Below are positions 8,982 through 17,583 of a stretch of 64,000 bases of DNA, piece by piece. How positions within the stretch are numbered: the first letter of the stretch is position 1; every line of letters starts with the position of its first letter. The position numbers and the translations under genes are program-made. Source of the stretch: DATCLS01 sp036563805 (GTDB taxonomy: Bacteria; Actinomycetota; Acidimicrobiia; Acidimicrobiales; VFJN01); the NCBI GenBank assembly GCA_036563805.1, contig DATCLS010000096.1:1-64000 (forward strand), written 5' to 3'. The notes under the pieces were generated by a model. That model worked only from the letters and a program-made list of their open reading frames with translations. It had not been told where the DNA came from and made no database searches.

Positions 8982-9734
8982 ATGACCGCACCCCCGATCG
9001 CCGCGCCCGACCTGCCCGTCCCCGGGGTCGCCCTGGCCATCGGCGCCCACCCCGACGACACCGAGTTCGGGTGCGGCGGAACGCTGGCCAAGTGGGCGGC
9101 GGCAGGCTGCGTCGTCCACCACCTGGTGTGCACGGACGGGTCCAAGGGCAGCTGGGACCCGGGCCAGAACCTGGCCGAGCTGATCGCCCTCCGCCAGGAC
9201 GAGCAGCGGGCGGCGGCCGCCGCGCTCGGGGCCACCGGCGAGGTCGTGTTCCTGGGCGGCGTCGACGGCGAGCTGATCTCGGACCTGGCCACCCGCGAGC
9301 GGGTGGCCTACTGGATCCGCCGGCTGCGTCCCGACGTCGTGCTCGGCCACGACCCGTGGAAGCGCTACCGGCTCCACCCCGACCACCGCCACGCCGGCTT
9401 CCTGACCGTCGACGGGATCGTGGCGGCCCGCGACCCCCACTTCTATCCCGACCACGACGTGGCCCACCACCGCCCCGCGGCGCTGCTGCTGTTCGAGGCC
9501 GACGAGCCCGATCACGTCGAGCGGCTGGAGGAGGCGCACGCCGAGCGCAAGCTGGCCGCCCTCGAGGCCCACCGCAGCCAGATGCGCTCGACCATGCACG
9601 TGGACGTGGGCTCGCCCGAGGCCGAGGTTCAGCTGGCCGCGTTCCGGCGCCGGGTGCGCGACCGGCTCGCCGAGCACGGCGCCCTGGCCGGCGCCCCGCT
9701 GGGCGAGGCGTTCAAGGCCATCACCGACCTGTGA
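8982..9734 (+). CDS. PIG-L family deacetylase (LmbE-like)
   Basis: The 250-residue protein carries the zinc-binding AHPDD motif (His23, Asp25, Asp26) and the second metal/catalytic motif HPDH (His132-His135). These are the hallmarks of N-acetylglucosaminyl-type deacetylases such as MshB and Mca. The family removes acyl groups from sugar amides or cleaves mycothiol conjugates. An additional FEADEPDHVERLEEAHAERKLAAL segment near the C-terminus resembles the end of the MshB/Mca-like subgroup, but the exact substrate is not decided. The ATG at 8982 is 35 nt after cofC; the next gene starts 14 nt after its stop, so a short operon is likely. Confidence 0.82.
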   Translation: MTAPPIAAPDLPVPGVALAIGAHPDDTEFGCGGTLAKWAAAGCVVHHLVCTDGSKGSWDPGQNLAELIALRQDEQRAAAAALGATGEVVFLGGVDGELISDLATRERVAYWIRRLRPDVVLGHDPWKRYRLHPDHRHAGFLTVDGIVAARDPHFYPDHDVAHHRPAALLLFEADEPDHVERLEEAHAERKLAALEAHRSQMRSTMHVDVGSPEAEVQLAAFRRRVRDRLAEHGALAGAPLGEAFKAITDL

Positions 9735-9747
9735 CGATCACCGACCC

Positions 9748-10266
9748 GTGAGCACCGACACCACCTCCTCCACCGACGGGCGGCCGCTGGCGATCGTCGA
9801 CATCGACGGTGTCGTCGCCGACGTCCGCCACCGGCTCCACCACATCGAGCGGCGCCCGAAGGACTGGGACGCCTTCTTCGCCGCCGCCGGCGACGACCCG
9901 CCCCACCGGGAGGGCCTCGAGCTGGTTGCCGCGCTCGTCCGCGACCACGAGGTCGTGTTCCTCACCGGCCGGCCCCGCCGGATCGAGCCCGCCACCCGCC
10001 GGTGGCTCGACGAGCACGGCCTCGGCGGCCACCGCCTCGTCATGCGCCCCGACGGCGAGTGGCTCCCGGCCGCCCGGCTCAAGGTGCGCCTCCTGCGCGA
10101 GCTGGCGCAGGGCCGAGCGGTGGCCGTGGTGGTCGACGACGACCCGGACGTCCTGGCGGCCATGACCGCCGCCGGCTACCCGGTCCGGCTCGCCGACTGG
10201 GAGCCCCGGGCCCCGGCCGGAGAGCGGACGCTGCGCGAGGCCCAGGAGGGAGAGGGCCGCACCTGA
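9748..10266 (+). CDS. HAD-superfamily phosphatase-like protein
   Basis: This 172-residue protein has HAD motif I, IVDIDGVVAD (Asp18 and Asp20), motif II at FLTGRP, and motif III/IV at VVVDDDPDV. It lacks a large cap, which resembles the polynucleotide 3'-phosphatase or Swiss-army-knife HAD subgroup also marked by a FLTGR segment. A role in nucleic-acid end repair or small-molecule phosphate removal is possible; the substrate is unknown. The start is a GTG at 9748, 14 nt after the PIG-L stop; earlier start codons would overlap that gene. Probably co-transcribed with cofC and the PIG-L gene. Confidence 0.7.
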   Translation: MSTDTTSSTDGRPLAIVDIDGVVADVRHRLHHIERRPKDWDAFFAAAGDDPPHREGLELVAALVRDHEVVFLTGRPRRIEPATRRWLDEHGLGGHRLVMRPDGEWLPAARLKVRLLRELAQGRAVAVVVDDDPDVLAAMTAAGYPVRLADWEPRAPAGERTLREAQEGEGRT

Positions 10267-10356
10267 CGGCCCGGCCCGGCGCAGACCGGGGACGGGCCAC
10301 GCGTGACCGACGGCACGGCATGTGCCGCCGGCCCGCCGGGGACGGCAGGATGGGGC

Positions 10357-11223
10357 ATGGCACGGGACGACGCGCGCTCGATCGGCGACCGGATGGCCGA
10401 GAGTTGGCTGGACACGCTGGGCGTCAACGCCGCGTTCGACCGGCCGTGGGTCGAGGCCGCCGTCGAGTGGCTGCTGGTGGCGGCGCCGGCCCGGGTCGTC
10501 GTCGACGTCGGCTGCGGGGCCGGCGGGGCCGCCCACGCCTTCGCCGCCCGGCTGCCGGCCGGGTCCCGGGTCGTGGCCGTCGACCGCGACCACCGCCTCC
10601 TCGAGCTGGCCCGGCGCCGGGCCCGCGAGCAGCAGGTCGACGGCCGCATCCGCTGGACCACCGGCCAGATCGGGGCCCTGCCGGTGCCGGTGCGCTCGGC
10701 CGACCTGGTGTGGGCGTCGGGCGTCGTCCACCACGTCGGCGACCAGCAGGCCGCGGTCGCCGAGCTGGCGGCGCTGGTCACGCCGGGCGGCCGGCTGGCG
10801 CTCGTGGAGGGCGGGCTGCCGCTGCGCTGCCTCCCCCACGAGATCGGCATCGGCCGGCCGGGGCTGGAGGCCCGGCTGGACGAGGCCCGGGCCCGCTGGT
10901 TCGAGGACATGCGAGCCGAGCTGCCGGGCACGCCCATGCCCTACGGCTGGCCGGAGGCGCTGGCCCGGGCCGGGCTCACCGGCGTGCGGGCCCGGTCGTT
11001 CCTGGCCGAGGCGACGCCCCCGCTCGACGACGTGGGGCGGCGCATCGTCGAGCAGCACCTCACCGCGGCGCGCGACGAGCTGGGCGACCGGCTGGACGCG
11101 GACGACCGGGCGACGCTCGATCGCCTGCTCGACGCCGACGACCCGGCGTGGGTGGGCCGCCGGACCGACCTGGTGGTGACCGCCGTCCGCACCGTCCACG
11201 TGGGGACCGTGTCGGCCACGTGA
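10357..11223 (+). CDS. Class I SAM-dependent methyltransferase
   Basis: The 288-residue protein has motif I VVVDVGCGAGG, an acidic motif II residue in VVAVDRD, and motif III/IV around SADLVWASGVVHHVGD with the post-motif segment LVTPGGRLALVEG. This is the Methyltransf_11/25 type that acts on small molecules or lipids. The C-terminal 110 residues form an extra helical part of unknown specificity. I prefer the ATG at 10357, because CAGGAT (10346-10351) lies 5 nt before it and would give a leaderless mRNA; a GTG at 10303 would add 18 Gly/Ala-rich residues. It stands 90 nt after the HAD gene and converges on yqgE. Confidence 0.78.
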   Translation: MARDDARSIGDRMAESWLDTLGVNAAFDRPWVEAAVEWLLVAAPARVVVDVGCGAGGAAHAFAARLPAGSRVVAVDRDHRLLELARRRAREQQVDGRIRWTTGQIGALPVPVRSADLVWASGVVHHVGDQQAAVAELAALVTPGGRLALVEGGLPLRCLPHEIGIGRPGLEARLDEARARWFEDMRAELPGTPMPYGWPEALARAGLTGVRARSFLAEATPPLDDVGRRIVEQHLTAARDELGDRLDADDRATLDRLLDADDPAWVGRRTDLVVTAVRTVHVGTVSAT

Positions 11224-11343
11224 CAGCCGGCGCCGGCGGCGTGAAGCGCCGGGCCGGGGCGGCCGGCGCCGGGGCGCGCCCGTCGGTCGGCCGGCGCGCC
11301 GCGCCGTCCCCAGCCTGCCGTGCCCGCGGTCGGGTCTCGGCGC

Positions 11344-11916
11344 TCAGTTCATCGAGGGGTGGGCCGGGAAGTGCGCCAGCATCGACACCTTCCCCTCCTG
11401 GCGCCGCAGCACCGCCCGCCACATGACGTCGGGGTCGGACGCGAACACGTCGTCGGCCTGGGCCTCGACCACCAGCCAGGCGCCCTGCTCCAGCTCGGCC
11501 TCGAGCTGGCCGGGGCCCCACCCGGCGTAGCCGGCGAAGAACCGCACCGCCTCGACGTCGCCCGCCAGCTCCACCGGCTCGCGGTGGAGGTCGATGGTCC
11601 CGACGTTGCCGATGACCGGCGACCAGCCCGGGAGCTGGCCCACCCCGCGCCGCCGGGCCAGCGCCAGCACGCCGTTCTGCTCGACCGGCCCGCCCAGGTA
11701 GAGGACGGTCGGCGAGGCGGCCAGCTCGGCCCATTCGGACAGCACGGCGCCCACCTCGAGCTCGGTCGGACGGTTGAGGACGACGCCCAGCGCCCCGTCC
11801 TCGGTGTGCTCGACGATGAGCACGACGGTCCGGTCGAAGTTGGGATCACCCAGCATCGGCTCGGCGATCAGCAGCTTGCCCACGATGGAGCGGGAGTCCG
11901 TCACGCCCCCCAGCAT
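11344..11916 (-). CDS. YqgE/AlgH family protein
   Basis: The 190-residue protein shows the family pattern GKLLIAEPMLGDPNFDRTVVLIVEH near the N-terminus, then GALGVVLNRPT, LYLGGPVEQNGVL and FAGYAGWGPGQLEAEL. The family is widespread and conserved, but its biochemical role is not settled. Length is typical. The ATG at 11916 begins MLGGVTDSRSIVGK. The gene is convergent with the methyltransferase and divergent from the small 72-residue protein, which is transcribed away across 63 bp. Confidence 0.88.
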   Translation of the reverse strand: MLGGVTDSRSIVGKLLIAEPMLGDPNFDRTVVLIVEHTEDGALGVVLNRPTELEVGAVLSEWAELAASPTVLYLGGPVEQNGVLALARRRGVGQLPGWSPVIGNVGTIDLHREPVELAGDVEAVRFFAGYAGWGPGQLEAELEQGAWLVVEAQADDVFASDPDVMWRAVLRRQEGKVSMLAHFPAHPSMN

Positions 11917-11966
11917 TGCGCGCCGAGACACGCCGAGCGACCAACAGCGCTGTAACCGGTCGGCCG

Positions 11967-11979
11967 TAAGCTCGCGGGC
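11967..11979 (+). promoter_or_regulatory. -10 box for a leaderless transcript
   Basis: TAAGCT (11967-11972) lies 7 nt before the GTG at 11980 and no Shine-Dalgarno sequence is present. It would drive the 72-residue protein and the coupled DUF429 gene. Confidence 0.5.
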
Positions 11980-12198
11980 GTGCTGGCCGACGGGACCTAC
12001 GACGCCCTCGTCGTCGATGCCGAGCCCCGCGACGACGGGGCCGTGAGCATCGACCTGACCGTCGTCAGCGGGCCGAACAAGGGCGAGGTCGTCACCGTGC
12101 TGGCCCGCAACCTGGCCGGCGACCCCGTCGACCTGCTGGGCGTGCCGGCCACGCTCACGGTGGCCGACGGCGCCCCCTCGCTGCGGCTCGAGCCGTGA
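11980..12198 (+). CDS. Small conserved-type hypothetical protein (72 aa)
   Basis: This short protein (starting MLADGTYDALVVDAE) is predicted to be almost all beta strand: alternating hydrophobic residues, a central GPNKGEVVTVLA turn and an acidic character overall. It looks like a small OB- or SH3-like barrel, but no family is recognised. Its reality is supported by a -10 box at the right distance, by typical codon use with G or C at third positions, and by the 4-base overlap (GTGA) with the downstream DUF429 gene, which implies translational coupling. A partner or accessory role for that gene is an inference. Confidence 0.65.
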   Translation: MLADGTYDALVVDAEPRDDGAVSIDLTVVSGPNKGEVVTVLARNLAGDPVDLLGVPATLTVADGAPSLRLEP

Positions 12199-12956
12199 CC
12201 CCGGCGGGCCCCGGGATGGGGCCGCCGGACGCCCGCGCCGGCCCGGGCCCGGGGGCACGGTCCAGCCCGGCGGCGGGGCCCGTGGCCGGCGCCGACGGGT
12301 GCCGCGCCGGATGGGTGGTGGCCGTGCTGCCCGCCGGCGGCGGGCCGCTCGAGCTCCGGGTCGTCCCCCGCCTCGACGCCGTCGTCGGCGACGTGGCCGC
12401 CGGCCGGCTGGCCGCGCTGGCCGTCGACATGCCGATCGGCCTGCCCGACGCCGGGCCCCGGGCCTGCGACGTCGCCGCCCGGCGCCGGCTCGGGCCCCGC
12501 CGGGCGTCGGTCTTCCCCGCCCCCGCCCGCGCCGTGCTCGGGTCCCCCACCTACGCCGAGGCGCTGGCCCGCTCCCGGGCCGCGTCGGGCCGGGGCCTGT
12601 CCCGGCAGGCCTTCAACCTGGTGGCCAAGATCGCCGAGCTCGACCGCGTCATGCGCCCCGACCTCCAGGACCGCGTCGTCGAGGCCCACCCCGAGATGGC
12701 GTTCGCCCGCCTGGCCGGGCGCCCGTGCGCCGCACCCAAGCGCACGGCCGCGGGCCGGGCCGAGCGCCTGGCGCTCCTGGCCGGGGCCGGGCTCGGCGAC
12801 CTGTCCGGCACCCGCCTGGCGGGCGCCGCACCCGACGACGTCCTCGACGCCGCCGCCCTGACCCTCACCGCGGCGCGGGTGCGCGACGGCGAGGCCGAGC
12901 GCCTGGGCGACGGCGCCCGCGACGCCCGGGGCCTGCGTATGGAGGTCGTCGCCTGA
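12195..12956 (+). CDS. DUF429 family protein
   Basis: The 253-residue product has a short disordered Pro/Gly/Ala start (1-30), then the DUF429 core: AGADGCRAGWVVAVL, ALAVDMPIGLPD, RRASVFPAPARAVL, QAFNLVAKIAELD, VVEAHPEMAFARLAG and DVLDAAALTLTA. The conserved Asp residues suggest an RNase H-like nuclease or phosphotransfer fold, and the family has been described as predicted RNase H-like nucleases. A catalytic activity is not established from sequence. The GTG start overlaps the stop of the 72-residue protein gene. Confidence 0.82.
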   Translation: MTPAGPGMGPPDARAGPGPGARSSPAAGPVAGADGCRAGWVVAVLPAGGGPLELRVVPRLDAVVGDVAAGRLAALAVDMPIGLPDAGPRACDVAARRRLGPRRASVFPAPARAVLGSPTYAEALARSRAASGRGLSRQAFNLVAKIAELDRVMRPDLQDRVVEAHPEMAFARLAGRPCAAPKRTAAGRAERLALLAGAGLGDLSGTRLAGAAPDDVLDAAALTLTAARVRDGEAERLGDGARDARGLRMEVVA

Positions 12957-13111
12957 GTGCGCGCCCGGCCGCGCTCCCCCCTCCCCCGGACCCCCTAGGG
13001 GACGGGTCGGGGGATGACCCCCATGTCGGCGGCGGGCTCCTGACCGACGATGCGTCCCAAGACGCACGGCGGACGCCGGAGCGTCGGCCATCGACTCGAA
13101 GGAGAAAGCTC

Positions 13112-13849
13112 GTGCGCAGGACCCGTAGGACCGTGATGGCGTTGACGGCGATGGGGCTGCTGTTCGCCTCCGCCTGTGGGCAGGGCGGCGACGACCAGAC
13201 CGAGGCCAGCGGCGGCGACCGCCTGACCCCCGCCGCCGCCAGCTCCGAGGCGAGCGGCGCCCGCCGCTCGGCCAAGGGCAACGCCCAAGCCGCCACCGAC
13301 GAGGACACGACGACCACCACCGCCGAGGACGAGGCCGACGCCGAGGCCCGTGAGGAGGAGGCCGACGCCTCCCCGACCACCACCGCGGCCGACCCGGACG
13401 CCGGCGCCGCCGTGTGCGAGGGTTCGGGCGCCGACATCGCCCCGGTGCGGGGCCGCACCCAGGACGCCCCCGGCGAGTGCATCGAGCTGGGCACCGGCGA
13501 CGTGCAGGTCACCCTGCGGTGGACCTCGGAGGCCGACCTCGACCTCCACGTGACCGAGCCCGACGGCACCGAGATCTATTTCGCCAACCGGGGCCCGACC
13601 TCCACCGGCGGCCAGCTCGACGTCGACTCCAACGTCGGCTGCCATCGGGAGGCCTCGGTCGAGAACGTGTTCTGGCCGACCGGCCGGGCGCCCGAGGGCG
13701 AGTACACGATCGAGGTCAACGGGTTCAGCGTCGACGGCTGCGGCGGCGGCGACTACACGGTCACCGCCCGGGTCCACGGCGAGGAGGTCCTGTCGGAGTC
13801 CGGCTCGGTCGGCGAGGACGAGACCGACACCTACACCATCACCGTCTGA
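13112..13849 (+). CDS. DUF2135 (YfaP-like) lipoprotein
   Basis: A GTG start at 13112 follows a good Shine-Dalgarno sequence (GAAGGAGA, about 7 nt spacing). The protein starts with an Arg-rich n-region and a hydrophobic core ending in ASAC, so Cys22 is a probable lipidation site. Residues 23-105 are a disordered Thr/Glu/Ala linker. The C-terminal 130 residues match the DUF2135 pattern: VTLRWTSEADLDLHVTEPDG, then GGQLDVDSNVGC, then SVENVFWP and GEYTIEVNGF. This is an Ig-like surface domain of unknown ligand. The 155-bp region upstream has CCCCTAGGGG (12992-13001) and TGCGTC-N4-GACGCA (13051-13066), which may be regulatory. Confidence 0.8.
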   Translation: MRRTRRTVMALTAMGLLFASACGQGGDDQTEASGGDRLTPAAASSEASGARRSAKGNAQAATDEDTTTTTAEDEADAEAREEEADASPTTTAADPDAGAAVCEGSGADIAPVRGRTQDAPGECIELGTGDVQVTLRWTSEADLDLHVTEPDGTEIYFANRGPTSTGGQLDVDSNVGCHREASVENVFWPTGRAPEGEYTIEVNGFSVDGCGGGDYTVTARVHGEEVLSESGSVGEDETDTYTITV

Positions 13850-13854
13850 TCCTC

Positions 13855-13886
13855 GGGCCTGACCTGGCCCCCCGCAGGTCAGGCCC
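13855..13886. terminator. Bidirectional terminator hairpin
   Basis: A perfect 12-bp stem (GGGCCTGACCTG / CAGGTCAGGCCC) with an 8-nt C-rich loop sits just after the lipoprotein stop and overlaps the end of the convergent HIT gene. There is no long T tract, as is usual in GC-rich actinobacteria. It could serve both strands. Confidence 0.7.
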
Positions 13887-14313
13887 GGCGACCGGCGGCG
13901 ACAGCGGAGCGGAGGCGGTCAGCGACCGCCTCCGCTTCCGCGTCGTCGGCGTACCGGGTACGGGGCCAGAAGAAGCCCCGCAGCCCGTCCTTGCGGTTGC
14001 GGGGCACGACGTGGACGTGGAGGTGCGGCACGCTCTGGCTCACCCGGTTGTTGAGCGCCACGAACGACCCGGCGGCGCCGAGCCCCTCCTCCATGGCCCG
14101 GGACAACAGCTGGGCGCGCTCGAACAGCGGGCCGACGAGGGGGACGGGGAGGTCGCCCAGCGTCTCGTGGTGGTCGCGGGGCACGAGCAGCGTGTGGCCG
14201 GGGAACAGCGGGCGGACGTCGAGGAACCCGAGCGCCACGTCGTCGTCGAGCACGACGTGGGCGGGGGCCCGCCCGGCGACGATCTCACAGAACGCACAGC
14301 TCCCCTTGGGCAT
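13879..14313 (-). CDS. HIT-family nucleotide hydrolase/transferase
   Basis: The 144-residue protein has the histidine-triad motif HLHVHVVP near residue 104, with CxxC at the N-terminus (CAFCEIV) as in zinc-containing HIT proteins. HIT proteins cleave phosphoramidates or dinucleoside polyphosphates through the middle His of the triad. Typical segments FPGHTLLVPRDHHETLGDL and NNRVSQSVPHLH are present. The ATG at 14313 starts two residues before the CxxC part. It is convergent with the lipoprotein and divergent from lutA over 43 bp. Confidence 0.9.
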   Translation of the reverse strand: MPKGSCAFCEIVAGRAPAHVVLDDDVALGFLDVRPLFPGHTLLVPRDHHETLGDLPVPLVGPLFERAQLLSRAMEEGLGAAGSFVALNNRVSQSVPHLHVHVVPRNRKDGLRGFFWPRTRYADDAEAEAVADRLRSAVAAGRRA

Positions 14314-14343
14314 GGGCGGCAGCGTAGGGCCGCCGCCGGCCCG

Positions 14344-14356
14344 TAGGGTTGTGCCG
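14344..14356 (+). promoter_or_regulatory. -10 box for a leaderless lutABC transcript
   Basis: TAGGGT (14344-14349) is followed after 7 nt by GTG at 14357, with no Shine-Dalgarno sequence. This spacing decides the lutA start over the GTG at 14351. Confidence 0.55.
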
Positions 14357-15214
14357 GTGCACGTCACGCTGCTCATCACGTGCGTCGTCGACGTCGTCGC
14401 CCCCGAGGTGGCCGAGTCGGCGGTGCGGGTCCTCCGGGCCGCCGGCTGTGAGGTCACGTGCGATCTGACACAGACGTGCTGCGGTCAGCCGGCCTGGAAC
14501 GCCGGGTTCGCCGAGGAGGCGGCGGCCGTGGCCCGGCCGACGCTCGCCGCCCTGGAGGCCGAGCTCGAGCGGGGCGCCGAGGCGGCGGTCGTGCCGGCGG
14601 GGTCGTGCGCCACGATGGTGCGCCTGTTCTGGCCCGAGCTGTTCGAGCTGGTGGGCGACCACGACGCCGCCCGCCGGGCCCGGGCGGTCGGGGCCCGCAC
14701 CCGCGAGCTGTCCGAGCTGCTGGCCGACCGGGCGGGCGAGCTGCCGCCGCTGCGGCTCGACGGCGATCCCCCGGCCGGCGCCGCCCGGCGGATCGCCCTG
14801 CACCAGAGCTGCCACATGCTCCGCGAGCTCCGGATCGCCGAGCAGCCCGGCCGGCTCGTCGAGCTGGTGGACGGGTGCGAGGCGGTCCCGTGGGAGGCGG
14901 CCGACCGGTGCTGCGGGTTCGGCGGCACGTTCAGCGTCAAGCTGCCCGAGGCCTCGGTGGCGATGGCCGACGACAAGCTGCGGGAGGTGGCCGCCGTGGC
15001 CCCCGACGAGCTGGTCGGCTGCGACACGTCGTGCCTCCTGCACCTGCAGGCCCGGGCCGAGACGACCGGCACGCCCGTGCGGATCCGGCACCTGGCCGAG
15101 GTCCTGGCCGAGGCGCTGCCCGCCGCCGGCGACGACCCGGGCGCCGGGGCCGGCGGGGCCAGCGAGGTCGGCACGTCCGGCGGCGGGGCGGGCGACGAGG
15201 GGGTGGAGGGATGA
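14357..15214 (+). CDS. lutA: L-lactate utilisation protein LutA, CCG-domain Fe-S subunit
   Basis: LutA, LutB and LutC together oxidise L-lactate to pyruvate with iron-sulphur centres. This 285-residue protein has two cysteine-rich CCG domains: TQTCCGQPAWNAGF in the first half and DRCCGFGGTFSVKLPEAS in the second, plus HQSCHMLREL and GCDTSCLLHLQ between and after them. These Cys-Cys-Gly motifs bind non-canonical Fe-S clusters as in GlpC and heterodisulphide reductase. The C-terminus has an extra 40-residue Gly/Ala tail. Its TGA overlaps the lutB ATG. Start codon choice between 14351 and 14357 is uncertain. Confidence 0.88.
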   Translation: MHVTLLITCVVDVVAPEVAESAVRVLRAAGCEVTCDLTQTCCGQPAWNAGFAEEAAAVARPTLAALEAELERGAEAAVVPAGSCATMVRLFWPELFELVGDHDAARRARAVGARTRELSELLADRAGELPPLRLDGDPPAGAARRIALHQSCHMLRELRIAEQPGRLVELVDGCEAVPWEAADRCCGFGGTFSVKLPEASVAMADDKLREVAAVAPDELVGCDTSCLLHLQARAETTGTPVRIRHLAEVLAEALPAAGDDPGAGAGGASEVGTSGGGAGDEGVEG

Positions 15215-16614
15215 GCGGCCGGCACCAGCTGCCGGGCACCACGCTGCGCCAGCGCACGGCCGCGGCGGTGGCCGACGAGCGGCTGCGGGGAAACGTCGGC
15301 CGGGCGGTCGACCGGTTCGCCACCAAGCGGGTCGAGGCGCTGGCCGAGCTCGAGGACCCCGACGGCCTGCGGTCGGCGGCCCGGGCGGTCAAGCAGCACG
15401 TGCTGGCCGAGCTGCCCGACGTGCTCGAGCGGTTCGCCGACGCCGTGCTGGCGCGGGGCGGCCACGTGTGCTGGGCGCCCACCGCCGCCGACGCCCGCGC
15501 CTACGTCACCGACGTGGTGCGCCGGCACGGGGCGCGGCGGGTGGCCAAGTCCAAGTCGATGGCCACCGAGGAGATCGAGCTCAACGCCGCCCTCGAGGCC
15601 GCCGGCGCCGAGGTGGTCGAGACCGACCTGGGCGAGTGGATCATCCAGCTGGCCGACGAGACGCCCAGCCACATCATCGCCCCGGCGCTCCACCGCGACC
15701 GGCACCAGATCCACGACCTGTTCGTCGACACCGTGGGGGCGGAGCCGGAGCTGGGCACCGACCCCACCGACCTGGTGCGCTTCGCCCGCCGCCGGCTGCG
15801 CGAGGTGTTCCTGGCGGCCGAGGTCGGCATCACCGGCGCCAACATCGGCGTGGCCGAGACCGGCTCGATCGTGCTGGTCACCAATGAGGGCAACGAGGGC
15901 CTCGTGACCGCGCTCCCCCGCGTGCACGTCGTCGTGCTCGGCATGGAGCGCCTGACCGCCACCTGGGACCAGGCCGACCTGCTGCTCACCCTCCTGGCCC
16001 GCTCGGCCACCGGCCAGCGGCTGACGAGCTACACGCACGTCGTGACCGGGCCCCGGACGCCCGCCGAGCGCGACGGCCCCGACGAGCTGCACGTCGTGAT
16101 CCTCGACAACGGGCGCAGCGAGCTGCTGGGCGGCGAGTACCACGAGATGCTGGCCTGCATCCGCTGCGGGGCCTGCCTGAACGTGTGCCCCGTGTACCGG
16201 CAGGTCGGCGGGCACGCCTACGGCTGGGTGTACACGGGGCCGATGGGGGCGGTGCTGACCCCGCTGCTCGCCCACCAGCACGCCGAGGCGGCGGAGGTGG
16301 CCGGGGCGTCCACGCTGTGCGGGGCGTGCATGGACGCCTGCCCGGTGCAGATCCCGCTGCAGGACCTGCTGCTGGCGCTGCGCCGGCGCAAGGCCGAGAG
16401 CGCGGGCCGGGGCGAGCGGGCCGCCTGGCGGGCCTGGGCGGCGGCCTGGTCCGACGCCCGGCGCTACGGCGCCACCACCCGGGCGGCGACGTGGGGCCGG
16501 TGGGCGGCGGGCCTGGCCGGCCGCCTGCCGGTCGGGCGCGACTGGGCGACGGGCCGGACCGTGCCCCGCCCGGCCGCCCAGCGCTTCCGCGATCGCTGGA
16601 AGGCCGGGCTGTGA
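15211..16614 (+). CDS. lutB: L-lactate utilisation protein LutB, 4Fe-4S/LUD subunit
   Basis: The 467-residue protein has an N-terminal LUD domain (about 60-290) with VAKSKSMATEEIELNAALE and GITGANIGVAETGSIVL. Then come two 4Fe-4S motifs: Cys316, Cys319, Cys322, Cys326 (CIRCGACLNVCPVY) and Cys370, Cys373, Cys377 (CGACMDACPVQIP). This is the standard LutB layout for electron transfer from lactate. A Shine-Dalgarno sequence GGTGGAGGG is directly before the ATG, which overlaps the lutA stop. The last residues overlap the lutC start, so all three subunits are made from one coupled message. Confidence 0.93.
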   Translation: MSGRHQLPGTTLRQRTAAAVADERLRGNVGRAVDRFATKRVEALAELEDPDGLRSAARAVKQHVLAELPDVLERFADAVLARGGHVCWAPTAADARAYVTDVVRRHGARRVAKSKSMATEEIELNAALEAAGAEVVETDLGEWIIQLADETPSHIIAPALHRDRHQIHDLFVDTVGAEPELGTDPTDLVRFARRRLREVFLAAEVGITGANIGVAETGSIVLVTNEGNEGLVTALPRVHVVVLGMERLTATWDQADLLLTLLARSATGQRLTSYTHVVTGPRTPAERDGPDELHVVILDNGRSELLGGEYHEMLACIRCGACLNVCPVYRQVGGHAYGWVYTGPMGAVLTPLLAHQHAEAAEVAGASTLCGACMDACPVQIPLQDLLLALRRRKAESAGRGERAAWRAWAAAWSDARRYGATTRAATWGRWAAGLAGRLPVGRDWATGRTVPRPAAQRFRDRWKAGL

Positions 16615-17423
16615 CCGGGCCCGGGACGCCGTCCGCCCGGGGGGACGCCGCCAGCCAGAACGACGCCGGCCGGGAGGACGCCGGCCAGAACGCCGCCGCC
16701 TGGAACGACGCCGGCACCGGCTGCGCCCGCCGGCCCGCCGACCGCCCCGGTCGGGAGCACGGGGACCGTGCCGCCTTCCTGGCGCCCGCTCGGCGGCGCC
16801 TGGCCGGGGGCGTCGCCACCAACCCGGTCCACGTGCCGCCCGCCACGCCCGGCCCCGGCGACCCCGTCCCCGCCGCCCGCTACCTGACGGTCGACCCCGA
16901 CGACCTGGTCGGCACGTTCGTCCGGGCGGTCGAGGCCACGGCCGCCCGGTGCCACGTCGCCCAGGGCGCCGTGCCGGACGCCCTGCTCGACGACGTGGCG
17001 GCCGAGGTCGGTACCGGCGACGTCGTCGTGTCGGACGAGCCGCTGGCCCAGGACGTGGGCCGCCGGCTGACCGAGCGGGGCCTGCGCGTGCACCCGCCGA
17101 CGCCGGAGGCGGCGGCCCGCGCTGCCCTCGGGGTCACCTCCGCGGTGGCCGCCGTGGCCGCCACCGGCTCGCTCGTGCTCGACAGCCGGCGCGTCGGTAG
17201 CCGGTCGGCGGCGCTGCTCCCGCCGGTTCACCTGTGTGTCGTGGGCGTGAACATGCTGCTGCAGACGCCCGGAGACGCGCTTCGCGGCGTAGGGTCTCTA
17301 GGTGATGAGCTGTCATCGTCACGTGTGCTCGTCACCGGGCCGAGTCGTACGGGCGACATCGAGCAGCTCATCACCCTGGGCGCCCACGGTCCCACCGCAC
17401 TCCACGTGGTGTTGCTGACCTGA
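16611..17423 (+). CDS. lutC: L-lactate utilisation protein LutC, LUD domain
   Basis: The C-terminal 210 residues form a LUD domain with the conserved end GPSRTGDIEQLITLGAHGP and LHVVLL. It is the third part of the lactate oxidation complex. The first 60 residues are unusual: Asn/Asp/Ala/Gly-rich with near-repeats (SQNDAGREDAGQNAAAWNDAG), probably disordered and lineage-specific. The GTG start overlaps the lutB stop by 4 bases. Length (270) is above the usual 200-240 because of that extension. A later internal start cannot be excluded. Confidence 0.87.
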   Translation: MTGPGTPSARGDAASQNDAGREDAGQNAAAWNDAGTGCARRPADRPGREHGDRAAFLAPARRRLAGGVATNPVHVPPATPGPGDPVPAARYLTVDPDDLVGTFVRAVEATAARCHVAQGAVPDALLDDVAAEVGTGDVVVSDEPLAQDVGRRLTERGLRVHPPTPEAAARAALGVTSAVAAVAATGSLVLDSRRVGSRSAALLPPVHLCVVGVNMLLQTPGDALRGVGSLGDELSSSRVLVTGPSRTGDIEQLITLGAHGPTALHVVLLT

Positions 17424-17583
17424 TGCCTCCACCAGCCGGGCCTCCCATCGACGCATCCGCGCGACAGGTCCGGTGGTGCGCTTTCATGGCCGCCGTGGGC
17501 CCACCGTCCACGCGGCGCTCGGTAGCGGCCGGCAGCCAGCCGGCACGATCCGGGCCGTCGCCCGATCACTTGGGGGTGTCCTC

